From Archangium gephyra (GTDB taxonomy: Bacteria; Myxococcota; Myxococcia; Myxococcales; Myxococcaceae), in assembly GCA_003243425.1 (NCBI GenBank), contig QFQP01000002.1, forward strand, positions 459,649 through 523,648: 64,000 nt of DNA. The letters run 5' to 3'. The notes under the pieces were generated by a model that saw only the letters and a program-made list of their open reading frames with translations, made no database searches and was not told the DNA's origin. Shown here in pieces: positions 34,612 through 44,188 of the stretch (positions are counted from its first letter, which is position 1; every line of letters starts with the position of its first letter). The position numbers and the translations under genes were made by a program.

Positions 34612-35757
34612 TTAGAGAGCGAAGTCAGCCTTCACGGCCTGAGTACGGGCCGACTCAATCAAGGCGTCGTCCATCGTCTTGGTGGCGTCCTTCGCCTTCT
34701 TCTTCATTTCGCCCGCGACGAACGCGTCGCGCTCGGCCGCGAGCTTCTGAATCTGGGTCTGCAGCTTCGCGCGTTCGGCAGCCTTCTCAGCGACGAACTT
34801 CTCGCGCTCGGCGTCGTTCATCTTCTGCATTTCGGCGGGCAGTTCTTCCTTCGGCACGGTGGCCATCGGCTTGCCTTCCTTCCTGGCGTCGACGAGGTCC
34901 CAGTCGCTGTTCTGGTAGTTCGCCGAAGCCTTGGCGGCGGCGCGCGTCGACATCGACGAAGCGCTCATGCCAGCGGCGTTCTTGTCCTGCGCCTCCTGGC
35001 GAGCGACGGCAGCGCGACCTTTGCCGCCGTACGCGATGTACGTCTTGTTGAGCTCCTGCGAGAGGCGCGCGATCTCCGCGTCTTGCGGAGCGTCGACGCG
35101 GGCCACGGCGCGGTTCGAATCGATGAACAGGAAGTTGCCGTCAGCGAGCCTCGCGGCGTCGGCCCAGTTGCCGGCGACGCCGTCGCGTTCGGTGCCGGCG
35201 TGAATGGTGTTCACCACGATGCCGCGCGCGATGGCGGTGCGCACCGACTCCTTGTAGGCGATGGGGCCCTGCGAGAAGGGCTCGTTGCCGGCGATGTAGA
35301 TGAGCTTCAGATCCTTCGGGTTCTTTGACCACTCGAGCTCGGTGAGCGAGTGCTGAATGGCCGCGCCGCAGTATTCCTCGCCGCCGTTGGTGGTGAGCTT
35401 GAAGAGCTCTTCAGACACGCGGTCGAGGTCGGTGGTGAGCGGCACCAGCATCTTCACGTGATGCTGCGCGGAGGGAATCGAGTCGTTGCCGTAGTGGTAC
35501 AGCGCGAGCTCGAGCTTCGGGCGCTTGCCGTCCTTCTTCGCGGTCGCGAAGGTGTTCACGATGCGCCACAGCTGTTCACGGGTCTGATTGATGAGGCCGT
35601 CCATCGAGCCCGAGGTGTCGAGGAGGATCGCGATCTGGATCTTCGGCTCGGTCTGGACCTTCTCGACGATGGCCGGAGCGTCGGTCTTGTCAGCGGCGAC
35701 ACAAGGGACGGCCGTCAACGCCGCGGCGCACGCGGCGAGCAGAGACTTACGGAACAT
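34612..35757 (-). CDS. Secreted VWA-domain protein
   Basis: A 381-residue exported protein with an N-terminal signal peptide (KSLLAACAAALTAVPCVAADK). Residues about 40-230 are a VWA domain with MIDAS D47-TSGSM, Thr in LTTNGGEEYCG and Asp in the region after IAGNEPFS. The C-terminal third is charged and predicted helical (EREKFVAEKAAERAKLQTQIQKLAAERDAF). Such proteins bind a partner through a divalent metal. The partner is unknown. Confidence 0.85.
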   Translation of the reverse strand: MFRKSLLAACAAALTAVPCVAADKTDAPAIVEKVQTEPKIQIAILLDTSGSMDGLINQTREQLWRIVNTFATAKKDGKRPKLELALYHYGNDSIPSAQHHVKMLVPLTTDLDRVSEELFKLTTNGGEEYCGAAIQHSLTELEWSKNPKDLKLIYIAGNEPFSQGPIAYKESVRTAIARGIVVNTIHAGTERDGVAGNWADAARLADGNFLFIDSNRAVARVDAPQDAEIARLSQELNKTYIAYGGKGRAAVARQEAQDKNAAGMSASSMSTRAAAKASANYQNSDWDLVDARKEGKPMATVPKEELPAEMQKMNDAEREKFVAEKAAERAKLQTQIQKLAAERDAFVAGEMKKKAKDATKTMDDALIESARTQAVKADFAL

Positions 35758-35945
35758 GGAGGTGACTCCTTCGATGAGCGCGGCAGTGCGCCCGGTGTTT
35801 CGTCAAACGGGTGTGCCGGAAATCCGATCTGTCAGAATCGCGCGCGCGTGATGGCAGCGAGAACTTCAAGTGTCGGCGCGGACTTACGAGTTCGAATGGC
35901 GCTGGTCGCCGCGCGCTCGCTGCTCTGCGCGCCCCGGGGGCCGAC

Positions 35946-37124
35946 GTGAGCCTGTCGCTCCGCCCACCCGAGTCGTCGAACGTCGGTGACGATGTCCGCC
36001 GACGACTGGAAGGTCGCGTGGAAGCGCTGGAGGACGCCTTGTCGCTGCTCGACGCGGTGTCGCGCGCGCTGGGCCGTGGTGTTCAAGAAGATGACGACGC
36101 TCGCACGGTGCGTGAGGCGATCTCGCAGCTGCCGCGCCTCGATGAACACGCCTCGAGACTGGCGAGCGTGCCTGAGACCGAGGCGCTGGTACGCCGCTAC
36201 AGCGCGTTGAAGAAGTCACTCGAGCGCCAGGTCGCAGGCCCGTCACTGCGCGCTGGCCTCACGCGGGTGCTCGAACGCCGCGCGCCCGAGGTTCACGAAC
36301 CGCAAGAAGGCGACACCGTCTTGCTGGACGCACCAACGATGCCGTCGTGGCTGCGTGGGCTCACGAGCCTGGCGGTGGCGACCCTCGTCGTGCTGCGCAC
36401 GCGCCAGCCGTTGTTCTTCGGTCTGCTGCCGGTCTCGTGGACCGCGTTGAACATCATCTTCCCGCGAGAGCGCTGGTTCGCCATTCAGCCGCACCGGTTG
36501 TTCATGAGCCGGCGCATCAACCGGCCGCTGCGCGAGGTGAAGTGGTCCGAGCCGCTGCAGATCGAACGCGTCGACACGTTCTTCCGCGTGCGCTCGAAGT
36601 GGACGGAGCTTCCGCTTTCTCCTGCGCTCCCGGAGTCGTTCGCCAGCTGGCTCGCCCTGCTCACCGGTCCGTGGCTCAACGCGCTCTCGCCCGTGAAGCA
36701 GAACGTCATCGTGCTGAAGGGCGCGAACGATGCGAACGGCGAAACAGGCGCCGTCTTCGTCACCGGCGAAGGCGTGCTCTTCGTACCCGACGTGGCGAAG
36801 GCGCTCGTGGCGCGCTCGCTCGTCAACGAGCCCATCTCCGTGCCACCGTGGAACACGCTGGTCGAAGCGCTTCAACACGCGCGCAACTGGAACGACCTGG
36901 GCCCGCACCTCGCGATGAAGTGCGACGGAGCGTGGCTGCGGCGCGGCACGTTCACCGTCGAACAGGCGGGCCCGGTGACCTTGCGCCTCAACGGAAACAC
37001 GGCGGTCTCCGAAGACGCCACCGGCAACCGCGGGCGCTGGACGCTCGTGCAGCTCACGCTCGAGCCGAGGAACCGTGCCCCGGCGCTCGCGCTGCTCGAG
37101 AACACCGCCGCCTCTGACGGTTGA
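35946..37124 (+). CDS. Unknown protein with a transmembrane pair and helical N-terminus
   Basis: A 392-residue protein not recognised. The N-terminal 120 residues are predicted helical (RRLEGRVEALEDALSLLDAVSRAL and further helices). At about 145-180 is a hydrophobic pair (LRGLTSLAVATLVVLRTRQPLFFGLLPVSWTALNIIF). The remaining 200 residues look like a PH-like or beta-rich cytoplasmic domain (VKWSEPLQIERVDTFFRVRSKWTELPL). The GTG start at 35946 follows the divergent gap with the VWA gene. It is a plausible gene from frame length and codon bias, but no family is claimed. Confidence 0.6.
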   Translation: MSLSLRPPESSNVGDDVRRRLEGRVEALEDALSLLDAVSRALGRGVQEDDDARTVREAISQLPRLDEHASRLASVPETEALVRRYSALKKSLERQVAGPSLRAGLTRVLERRAPEVHEPQEGDTVLLDAPTMPSWLRGLTSLAVATLVVLRTRQPLFFGLLPVSWTALNIIFPRERWFAIQPHRLFMSRRINRPLREVKWSEPLQIERVDTFFRVRSKWTELPLSPALPESFASWLALLTGPWLNALSPVKQNVIVLKGANDANGETGAVFVTGEGVLFVPDVAKALVARSLVNEPISVPPWNTLVEALQHARNWNDLGPHLAMKCDGAWLRRGTFTVEQAGPVTLRLNGNTAVSEDATGNRGRWTLVQLTLEPRNRAPALALLENTAASDG

Positions 37125-37145
37125 CCGACGACAAGCGCAGCCGGC

Positions 37146-37328
37146 GTGCGAAGATCGCCTGAGCACCTCGGGGTCCACGTGTACGAACTCGCAGCATCAC
37201 CGGGAATTCTCCGGTTCCTTCAATACGTCTACGGCTTCATCGCGTTCTGCAGCGCGGTCGGCTTCCTCCACCCGAAATTGCGAAGGCCCGAGAGTCTTCC
37301 GATTCGCCAGGCGATCAACTCGTGGTGA
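37146..37328 (+). pseudogene. N-terminal fragment of the CdsA-like gene, cut by an in-frame TGA
   Basis: The frame from GTG 37146 (or GTG 37179) encodes ELAASPGILRFLQYVYGFIAFCSAVGFLHPKLRRPESLPIRQAINSW and then a TGA at 37326-37328. The next codons in the same frame read PPALYGGAATLLGG and continue directly into the CdsA-like gene at 37380. In this family a Trp pair is common at this position (SWW), so the TGA looks like a TGG to TGA change. The fragment carries the first transmembrane segment. Confidence 0.6.
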
Positions 37329-37379
37329 CCACCCGCGCTCTACGGAGGCGCCGCGACGCTGCTCGGAGGTCGCGCCGCC

Positions 37380-38117
37380 GTGGCACTCTTTCTCGTGGTG
37401 AGCCTCTGGGCGCTGCGTGAATTCCTGCGCTTCCTCCCCGCTGAAGAGCGGCCGAAAGACACGGTGGTGCTGGCGGTCGTGGCGACGGTGCTCCACTACG
37501 GCGCCATCGCGCTGAACCTCGAGACGGTGTCGCCAGACCTGGTGCTCGTCTTCTTCTGCTTCGCGGTGATTCCGCTGGTGCGGGCGCGGCTGCATGGGCC
37601 GGCGGGCGTGCTCACGGCCTCGGGGCGCATCGCGTTCGGGTTGCTCGTGTGCACGTTTGCGCTCGGTCACGTGGCGCGCCTGTTCCTGCTGCCGTCGACC
37701 GTCGGTCCCGCGGGGCCCGAAGGGCTGGCGGGGCTGCTCTTCGTATCGATCATGACCAACGACGCGAGCCAGTACGTGGTGGGCAAGCTGACCGGCAGAC
37801 ACCGCCTCGCGCCGGTGCTGAGCCCCAGGAAGACGTGGGAGGGCTTCGCTGGCGGCGTACTGATCACCGCGCTGGTGACGTCGGCTGCGTCTTCGTTGCT
37901 GGCGCCGTTCGATCGACTCACGGGCGCGTTGCTCGGGGCGGCGATGGCGATTTTGGGGTTGCTCGGAGACCTGCTGGTCTCGGCGATCAAGCGTGACGTC
38001 GGCGTGAAGGACAGCGGCGCGGTGCTGCCGGGCCAGGGCGGCATTCTCGATCGCTGCGACAGCATGCTGCTGAGCGCCCCGCTCTTCTTCTACGTGGTGA
38101 ACGCGTGGCTGCGCTGA
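37380..38117 (+). CDS. Phosphatidate cytidylyltransferase-like (CdsA family) protein, 3' part of an interrupted gene
   Basis: The frame from GTG 37380 encodes 245 residues with seven or eight transmembrane segments and the CdsA signature SAIKRDVGVKDSGAVLPGQGGILDRCDSMLLSAPLFF. The usual HGG in GHGG is GQGG. In the family this enzyme makes CDP-diacylglycerol from CTP and phosphatidate for phospholipid synthesis. The reading frame is continuous with 37146-37328 apart from one TGA, so a functional product would need readthrough, a second start, or correction of the sequence. It is followed by a desaturase gene with a 13-base overlap. Confidence 0.7.
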   Translation: MALFLVVSLWALREFLRFLPAEERPKDTVVLAVVATVLHYGAIALNLETVSPDLVLVFFCFAVIPLVRARLHGPAGVLTASGRIAFGLLVCTFALGHVARLFLLPSTVGPAGPEGLAGLLFVSIMTNDASQYVVGKLTGRHRLAPVLSPRKTWEGFAGGVLITALVTSAASSLLAPFDRLTGALLGAAMAILGLLGDLLVSAIKRDVGVKDSGAVLPGQGGILDRCDSMLLSAPLFFYVVNAWLR

Positions 38118-39067
38118 CGTTCGACGCGCTTCGGGCCGAGCTCGACCGCGCGGGCTGCTTCAAGACGCGGCCCGCCTCGGCGGTCGCGAGCCTCGTGCTG
38201 CATCTGGTTGCGTCGGCCGCGCTCTTCTTCGCGAGTGCGCACCTCGGCAGTGCGCTGCTCTTCGTCGCCGGGTCGCTGGTGTTCTACCGCCTGGGCTGGC
38301 TCATGCACGACGCCGCGCACGGCGGCACGTTCTCGTCGACCGTGGCCAACAAGCGCTTCGCGGCGCTCACCGCTGGAATCATGGGCGAGTTCCCTTCTGA
38401 CTGGAGCTACGGCCACGGCCGCCACCACGCCGCACCCAACGTGCGCGGTCGCGACATGGATCAATCGGAGCGCTGGGACCCCTCGCGTCGCTATCGAACC
38501 TGGGCCGGCGCCTTCGTCGGGCTGCTGCTGTTCAGCACGTTCAAGGGTCGCTACCTCCCCAAGACGCTGCTGCTGCTCGGCTTGCGTGACGGGTACTTCT
38601 GCTACCAGCACGCGCGCGCCAACTTCCGTCGCGAGCTCGCCGCGTCGATCGGCGGCTTCACGTTGCAGCTGACGTTCTTCACCGTGCTGTTCGGCGCGTG
38701 GGGGCCGCTGCTGTTCCTCGCCCACACGTCGATCGGCATGCTGTACCTGAACACCGTCTTCGCCGGGAACCACTACGACCTCGAGAGCTTCGACGAAGCC
38801 GACGCCGCGAAGCTCTCGTTCGCAGAGCTGCAGGTGCGCACCTCGCGCAACTACCCGCCGGGCGCCCTCGCCGCGTTCGTGTTCGGTGGCCTCGAGTATC
38901 AAATCGAACACCACCTCTTCCCGTCGATGCCGCGCGCCGGGCTCCGCAAAGCCGCGCCGCTGGTTCGCACCTTCTGCGAGGCCCACGCGCTGCCGTATCG
39001 ACAGCAGTCGTTCATCGGCTCCGTGGTGGGCGTGCTGCGCTTCCACCTCGACCGGGCGCGCGCATGA
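38105..39067 (+). CDS. Fatty acid desaturase (membrane di-iron)
   Basis: A 320-residue membrane desaturase with all three histidine boxes: HDAAH (68-72), HGRHH (104-108) and QIEHH (266-270), plus the partly conserved LFP after the last box. The QxxHH box places it in the front-end/omega-type group rather than the acyl-ACP enzymes. It would insert a double bond in an acyl chain of a lipid. A GTG at 38105 is used, overlapping the CdsA-like gene. The following MFS-like gene overlaps by ATGA. Confidence 0.9.
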   Translation: MAALTFDALRAELDRAGCFKTRPASAVASLVLHLVASAALFFASAHLGSALLFVAGSLVFYRLGWLMHDAAHGGTFSSTVANKRFAALTAGIMGEFPSDWSYGHGRHHAAPNVRGRDMDQSERWDPSRRYRTWAGAFVGLLLFSTFKGRYLPKTLLLLGLRDGYFCYQHARANFRRELAASIGGFTLQLTFFTVLFGAWGPLLFLAHTSIGMLYLNTVFAGNHYDLESFDEADAAKLSFAELQVRTSRNYPPGALAAFVFGGLEYQIEHHLFPSMPRAGLRKAAPLVRTFCEAHALPYRQQSFIGSVVGVLRFHLDRARA

Positions 39068-40227
39068 AGCCCATCGCTCGCAACGGCGCGCAGCTCTGCT
39101 TCGCGGGCTCGGCGCTGTTGAACGTGCTGTCGCAGGCCTTCTTCGCGCGCGCGGGCGGCGCCGATCGTGACGCGTGGTTGTCGGGCACCTTGCTGCTGGG
39201 CACCGCGGCGAGTCTGGCGGGCGTGCCAGCCGCACAACGCTTCGGGCTTCCGGGGCGGCCACTGCTGAGCGGGCTCGTGCTCGTCATCGGCATCGGAGCG
39301 CTCTTCGGGCTCACCTTCACGCTGGAGTCCGCGGCGCTCTTCGCGGCCGTCACCGTCGTGCTGCGCTTCTTCATGCAATACGGAACGCAGGAGCTGGACC
39401 GGCGCGCGGTGCTGCTGGCCGGCGAAGCCTCGCGACGTACCAACGACATCGTGGGGCTCGCCATGCGCTTCGGCGGCATGCTCGTGGGCCCGCTGTGGTT
39501 CAGCCTCGTGAAGAGCAGCGTGGCCTCGCTGTTCGCCATCGCGCTGATGACGGCGCTCGCGGTGTGGACGGTGGCGCTGACGGCCTCGGCGCCGCAACCG
39601 GTGATGACCAACGCCGCGCCCTCGCAGCTGTCGGCCGACGAGCGCGTGGTGCTGTGGGCCGCGCGGGTGATCTACGCGTCGTACTACCTGCTGGCGTCCA
39701 GCATCATCTCCGTGCTCACCGACCTGCATCACCTGCCCGACGCGGTGAAGCGCGGAGGCCTGGTGGTGACCGTGGTGTACGCGAGCGCCATCGTCACCAC
39801 GGTGATCGAGCTGGCGCGTCGGCGCACCACGCGCAGGCCGGTGCTCGACATGCTGCCCGCACCGGTGGCGATGATCTTCGTGGGCTTCGCGCTGCCGTCG
39901 GGCGCCACCGCCATGACCGGCGTCGAGCTCGCGGGTGGCGTGCTGTTGGGGGTCGCCTTCGCGCGCTACCAGCTGCCGTTCCGGGATCGCGCGACCGCCG
40001 AAGCGATGCAGCATCGGCCGGCGCTGCTCGCGGCCTACAACAACCTGGGAACCACGAGCGCCCTGCTCGGCTACGCGGTGATGAGCGGACTGGTCGCGTG
40101 GAGCCGGCACGCCGGCGCCAGCTACGCAGCGTGGGCCGGGAGCGGCGTGGTGCTGTTGGGCCTCGCAGGCGCCGCGCTCGTGCTCATGGCCCGGGCGCGA
40201 CGTCAGCCCGCGACTCAGGCCACCTGA
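39064..40227 (+). CDS. MFS-like polytopic membrane protein
   Basis: A 387-residue protein with about 11-12 hydrophobic helices (for example LLSGLVLVIGIGALFGLTFTL, SLFAIALMTALAVWTVALTA, LLGVAFARYQLPF and WAGSGVVLLGLAGAALVLMA). No MFS signature between helices 2 and 3 is obvious, so the family is a guess from topology. It is translationally coupled to the desaturase gene (ATGA). Its end overlaps the end of smc by 13 bp. Confidence 0.55.
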   Translation: MKPIARNGAQLCFAGSALLNVLSQAFFARAGGADRDAWLSGTLLLGTAASLAGVPAAQRFGLPGRPLLSGLVLVIGIGALFGLTFTLESAALFAAVTVVLRFFMQYGTQELDRRAVLLAGEASRRTNDIVGLAMRFGGMLVGPLWFSLVKSSVASLFAIALMTALAVWTVALTASAPQPVMTNAAPSQLSADERVVLWAARVIYASYYLLASSIISVLTDLHHLPDAVKRGGLVVTVVYASAIVTTVIELARRRTTRRPVLDMLPAPVAMIFVGFALPSGATAMTGVELAGGVLLGVAFARYQLPFRDRATAEAMQHRPALLAAYNNLGTTSALLGYAVMSGLVAWSRHAGASYAAWAGSGVVLLGLAGAALVLMARARRQPATQAT

Positions 40228-43200
40228 ACGTCGTCGTTCGCCGGAACCGCCTTCTTGAGATTCACCGACACCAGCTTCGAGACGCCCGGCTCTTCCATCG
40301 TCACGCCGTAGAGCACGTCGGCGACTTCCATCGTGCGCTTGTTGTGCGTGATGAGGATGAACTGCGAGCCCTTGCTCATCTCGCGCACCATCTCGTTGTA
40401 GCGGCCGACGTTGCCTTCATCGAGCGGCGCGTCGACTTCGTCGAGCAGGCAGAACGGCGTGGGCTTGATGAGGAAGATCGCGAAGATCAGCGCCACGGCG
40501 GTGAGCGCCTTCTCACCACCCGAGAACAGGTTCACGTTCTGGAGCTTCTTGCCCGGCGGCTGCGCGAGGATCTCGACGCCCGGCTCTTCGCCGGGCCCGC
40601 CCTGCGTGAGCAGCAGTGACGCCCGGCCGCCGCCGAACAGGCGCGGGAACACGGCCTGGAACTTCTCGTTCACCACGTCGAACGTCTCCTTGAAACGCAG
40701 GCGCGAGGTCTCGTCGATCTTGGCGATCGCGTCCTTCAGCTGCGCGAGCGACTCTTCGAGGTCGGTCTTCTGCTTCGAGAGGAACGCGAAGCGCTCGCGG
40801 ATCTCGTTGTGCTCTTCGATGGCGGTGACGTTCACCTCGCCCATGCGCTCCAGCTGGCCGCGGAGCTCGTTGAGCTTCTCCTTCGCCTCGGCCTCCAGCG
40901 GGCCGCGCTGGTGGTACTCGTGCACCGCCTCCACCAGGTTCACCTGGAAGCGCTCGTTGACCGACGCCACGAGGTGCTCGGTCTCGAGAGAGATCTCCTT
41001 CTCCTTGAGCGCCATGCCGTTGAGGCCCTGCGACAACGAGTCGGCCTTCGTACGCAGCTCGCGCAGCGCGTTCTCGTCGTTGGTGACGATGGCGGCCTTC
41101 TCGGCGTGCTCGGTCTTCCTGGCTTCGAGGCCGGCCTTCGCGCTCTCGAGCTGCGCCTGACGCTCACCACGCTCCGTCGCCGTCTCGGCCAGGCGCGCTT
41201 CGAGCGTCGAGAGGTGCGCGGTGCCTTCGTCGCGCGTGGTGGCGAGGCGGCCCGCGCGCTCGGTGAGCTCGTCGACCGCGTCAGACAGGGCGTCGACGCG
41301 CTGCCGTGCCGCGTCGCCACGTTCGCTGACCGACGCGCACTTCACCTTGAGCGTGGTCACGTCGGTAGACAGCGCCGCGATCTTCGCCTCGAGCGATTCG
41401 CGCTCCTGCACCAGCAGCTTCACGCGATCGTCGCGCAGCTCGCGGTCGGTCTGACCGTGCATCACCTCGCCGCGTGAAGACTCGAGCTCGTAGTCGAGCG
41501 TGCCCTTCGAGGTCTCGACCTGGTCGAGTTCGGCCTGCACACCGGCGATGCGGTCGCGCAGCTTCACCAGGCCCGAGCCGGCCGAGTGCAGGTCCTTCTC
41601 GTGACCGGCGAGCTGCACCTCTTCGGCGTGCGTCGTCTTCTCGATGCCCTTGAGCACGCCCTCCGACTGCCCCATCTGCTTCTGGAGCTCGTAGTGACGC
41701 GTGATGAGCTCGTTGTAGCGCTCCTCGAGGTGCTTCACGTCGCCCTGGAGATCGCCGATTTCGCGCTTCTTGGTGAGCGCGCCGACGCCCGCGCCTTCCA
41801 TCACGCCGCCGGTGATGACGCCGCCGGGGCGCACCACGTCGCCGTCCTGGGTGACGAAGGTGTACGCCGGGTGCTGTGCGGCGCAGGTGCGCGCGTCGGC
41901 CAGGTCTCGCACCACGGCCACGCCGTCGAGCAGCGCGTTGACGACCGGGCGCAGCGTCACGTCGGTCACGGTGACGAGGTTGCTCGCCATGCCGACGACC
42001 TCCAGCATCACCAGCGGCTGCAGCGGCTCAGTGGTGGTCAGCGGCACCGGGAAGAACGTCGAGCGCCCCTCCATGCCGGCCTTCAGGAACTCCACGAGTT
42101 CCCAGGCGCGGTCGGGCGTCTCGACGATCACGTGCTGCAGGCGCTCACCGAGCACCGCTTCGATGGCCTGCTCGTGCTCCGACGGCGCCGACACGATGTC
42201 CGACACCAGACCGAACACGCCGACGCTGCGCGGGTCGCCGCCGGCCTTCTGCATCACCGCGCGCACGCCGCGATCGAAGCCGTCGTAGTTCTGCGCGATC
42301 TCTTCGAGCGACGAGAGGCGGCTGCGCTTGTCGGCCAGCTCTTCACGTACCGCGGTCACCAGCACTTCGTTCTCGGCGAAGGCCTCGCGGGTCACGGTGA
42401 GCGCGGCCTCTTCTTCACCGCGGCGCTGCGTGAGCTCCATCGACATCTGGCGGGCCTGCTCGACGCGCTCCAGCACTTCCCGGCGCGCGGCATCGAGCTG
42501 CGCCTCTTCGGCGCGCAGGCTCTCGAGCTCCTGCGTCAGCTTCACGCCGCGCTCGGCGAGGTCGAGCTTGCGCTGCTCGAGGTTCTGCAACTTCGACTCG
42601 TGGTTCGCCACACGACGCGCGATCTCCACGAGGCCGAGGCGATCTTCTTCGAGGCGAACCGCGATCTCGGCCACCAGCTCGGTGGTGCGGCGCAGCTCTT
42701 CTTCCTTCACCTGCAGGCTGACTTCGTCTTCCTTGCTCGCCACGCCCATGCGGTCGAGCTCACCCAGGCCCGCGGCCTTGTCGGCTTCGGCCTGCGTCTT
42801 CTTCTCGAGCACCTCGGTCAGCTCGCGCTCTGCCTGCTCCACGCGCGCCTTCGTGGCCGCCTGGTCTTCGGTCCAGTGCGAGATGCTCTGCGCGTCGAGC
42901 TGCACCTGGCTCTCGATGGCGTAGACCTCGGCGCTCAGGGCCTCGAGCTCCGCGGCGCCCGCGGCCAGCGCTTCACGCTTCTGGGTGATGCCTTCTTCGA
43001 GCGACTTCACCTGCTCGAAGGTGGCGCGCTCGTCGGTCGACAGCTCGGCGAGGCGCGCGGCGAGCGCGTTCTTCTCGGCTTGCAGCTCGAGCCAGCGGTG
43101 CGAGCTGTGGTGCAGCTCGATGTCGCGCATCTCCGACTTGAGCCGCTTGTACTTCTCGGCCTTCTTCGCCTGGCGCTCGACCGAATCGAGGCGGCGCTCG

Positions 43201-43805
43201 AGCTCCTGCACGATGTCGTTCACGCGCTGGAGGTTCTGCTGCGTGTAGTCCATCTTGCGCTCGGCGGCGCGGCGGCGGGCCTTGTACTTGGTGATGCCGG
43301 CGGCCTCTTCGATGACCGAGCGGCGATCTTCCGCGCGGGCGCTGACGAACTGACCGACGCGGCCCTGCTCGATGATCGAATACGCGCGCGTGCCCACGCC
43401 GGTGCCGAGGAAGAGCTCGGTGATGTCCAGCAGGCGGCAGGTGGTCTTGTTGATCTGGTACTCCGACTCCCCGCTGCGGAAGAGCCGGCGCGTCACCGAG
43501 ACCTCCGGCAGCCCGGCGAGCGTCTCGGGGAGCACGTCACCCGACTCCACGGCGAAGGTCAGCGTCACCTCGGCCATCGACAGCGGCGCGTGCGTCTCGG
43601 AGCCGTTGAAGATGACGTCTTCCATGCCGCGGCCACGGAGGTTCTTGGCCGACTGCTCACCCATCGCCCAGCGAATGGCGTCGACCACGTTCGACTTGCC
43701 GCAGCCGTTGGGCCCGACGACCCCCGTCACGCCTTCATCGAAGCTGATGACGACGCGGTCCATGAACGACTTGAAGCCGGTGATGTCGAGACGCTTGATC
43801 CGCAT
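40215..43805 (-). CDS. smc: Chromosome segregation protein SMC
   Basis: A 1196-residue condensin ATPase. The N-terminus MRIKRLDITGFKSFMDRVVISFDEGVTGVVGPNGCGKSNVVDAIRWAMGEQSAKNLRG holds Walker A at 31-39. Long coiled coils flank a hinge near residues 510-670 (SVGVFGLVSDIVSAPSEHEQAIEAVLGERLQHVIV, GGVITGG). The C-terminal head has LFSGGEKALTAVALIFAIFLIKPTPFCLLDEVDAPLDEGNVGRY (signature and Walker B). It organises and segregates the chromosome with ScpA and ScpB, whose genes are not in the window. It has GGAGGG upstream of the ATG. Confidence 0.97.
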   Translation of the reverse strand: MRIKRLDITGFKSFMDRVVISFDEGVTGVVGPNGCGKSNVVDAIRWAMGEQSAKNLRGRGMEDVIFNGSETHAPLSMAEVTLTFAVESGDVLPETLAGLPEVSVTRRLFRSGESEYQINKTTCRLLDITELFLGTGVGTRAYSIIEQGRVGQFVSARAEDRRSVIEEAAGITKYKARRRAAERKMDYTQQNLQRVNDIVQELERRLDSVERQAKKAEKYKRLKSEMRDIELHHSSHRWLELQAEKNALAARLAELSTDERATFEQVKSLEEGITQKREALAAGAAELEALSAEVYAIESQVQLDAQSISHWTEDQAATKARVEQAERELTEVLEKKTQAEADKAAGLGELDRMGVASKEDEVSLQVKEEELRRTTELVAEIAVRLEEDRLGLVEIARRVANHESKLQNLEQRKLDLAERGVKLTQELESLRAEEAQLDAARREVLERVEQARQMSMELTQRRGEEEAALTVTREAFAENEVLVTAVREELADKRSRLSSLEEIAQNYDGFDRGVRAVMQKAGGDPRSVGVFGLVSDIVSAPSEHEQAIEAVLGERLQHVIVETPDRAWELVEFLKAGMEGRSTFFPVPLTTTEPLQPLVMLEVVGMASNLVTVTDVTLRPVVNALLDGVAVVRDLADARTCAAQHPAYTFVTQDGDVVRPGGVITGGVMEGAGVGALTKKREIGDLQGDVKHLEERYNELITRHYELQKQMGQSEGVLKGIEKTTHAEEVQLAGHEKDLHSAGSGLVKLRDRIAGVQAELDQVETSKGTLDYELESSRGEVMHGQTDRELRDDRVKLLVQERESLEAKIAALSTDVTTLKVKCASVSERGDAARQRVDALSDAVDELTERAGRLATTRDEGTAHLSTLEARLAETATERGERQAQLESAKAGLEARKTEHAEKAAIVTNDENALRELRTKADSLSQGLNGMALKEKEISLETEHLVASVNERFQVNLVEAVHEYHQRGPLEAEAKEKLNELRGQLERMGEVNVTAIEEHNEIRERFAFLSKQKTDLEESLAQLKDAIAKIDETSRLRFKETFDVVNEKFQAVFPRLFGGGRASLLLTQGGPGEEPGVEILAQPPGKKLQNVNLFSGGEKALTAVALIFAIFLIKPTPFCLLDEVDAPLDEGNVGRYNEMVREMSKGSQFILITHNKRTMEVADVLYGVTMEEPGVSKLVSVNLKKAVPANDDVQVA

Positions 43806-44188
43806 GGGTTTTCCGACCCTCCGAAATCGCGCTGAGGCCGGTAAATCGGCCCCAGAAGAGGGTCGCCGCTTAGCACCCGCGCATCGTCACGAGCAAGCGT
43901 GACACTACGTCAGGTGACCATATGTTCCCGCTTGAGAGACTTCGGGTACTTGAGCGCGGACCACGCACTTCGGTGCGTCGCAAAGAGTTCAGTGCGCAGC
44001 GGTGAGCAACCTGGGCACAGCGGCCAGCCGGCCATTCACCACGCCCACGCAAAGCCTCGAAATGAGGCACAGAACAGGCATCGGGCCCGGTTTCGGCGCG
44101 TCTCGCTTCGGGGTCGGCTGCGGCTGTTGAGGCTCGTGGCTCATGGCGTCGTGGGGTTGAGCAAGTACGACGCCAACGGCTCGACGGT
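43806..44188. other. 383-bp intergenic region between smc and htrA-like genes
   Basis: No convincing gene is seen. It must contain the smc promoter on the minus strand. A 6-bp hairpin with a UUCG-type loop (ACGCAC-TTCG-GTGCGT at 43963-43978) is the clearest structure and may act as a terminator or part of a small RNA. Short open frames on both strands lack ribosome-binding sites. Confidence 0.4.

Noticed and set aside
41586..43835. A long open frame antisense to smc (about 750 codons)
   Set aside because: It mirrors the codon bias of smc in a GC-rich genome, has Arg/Leu/His-rich composition and no recognisable domain.
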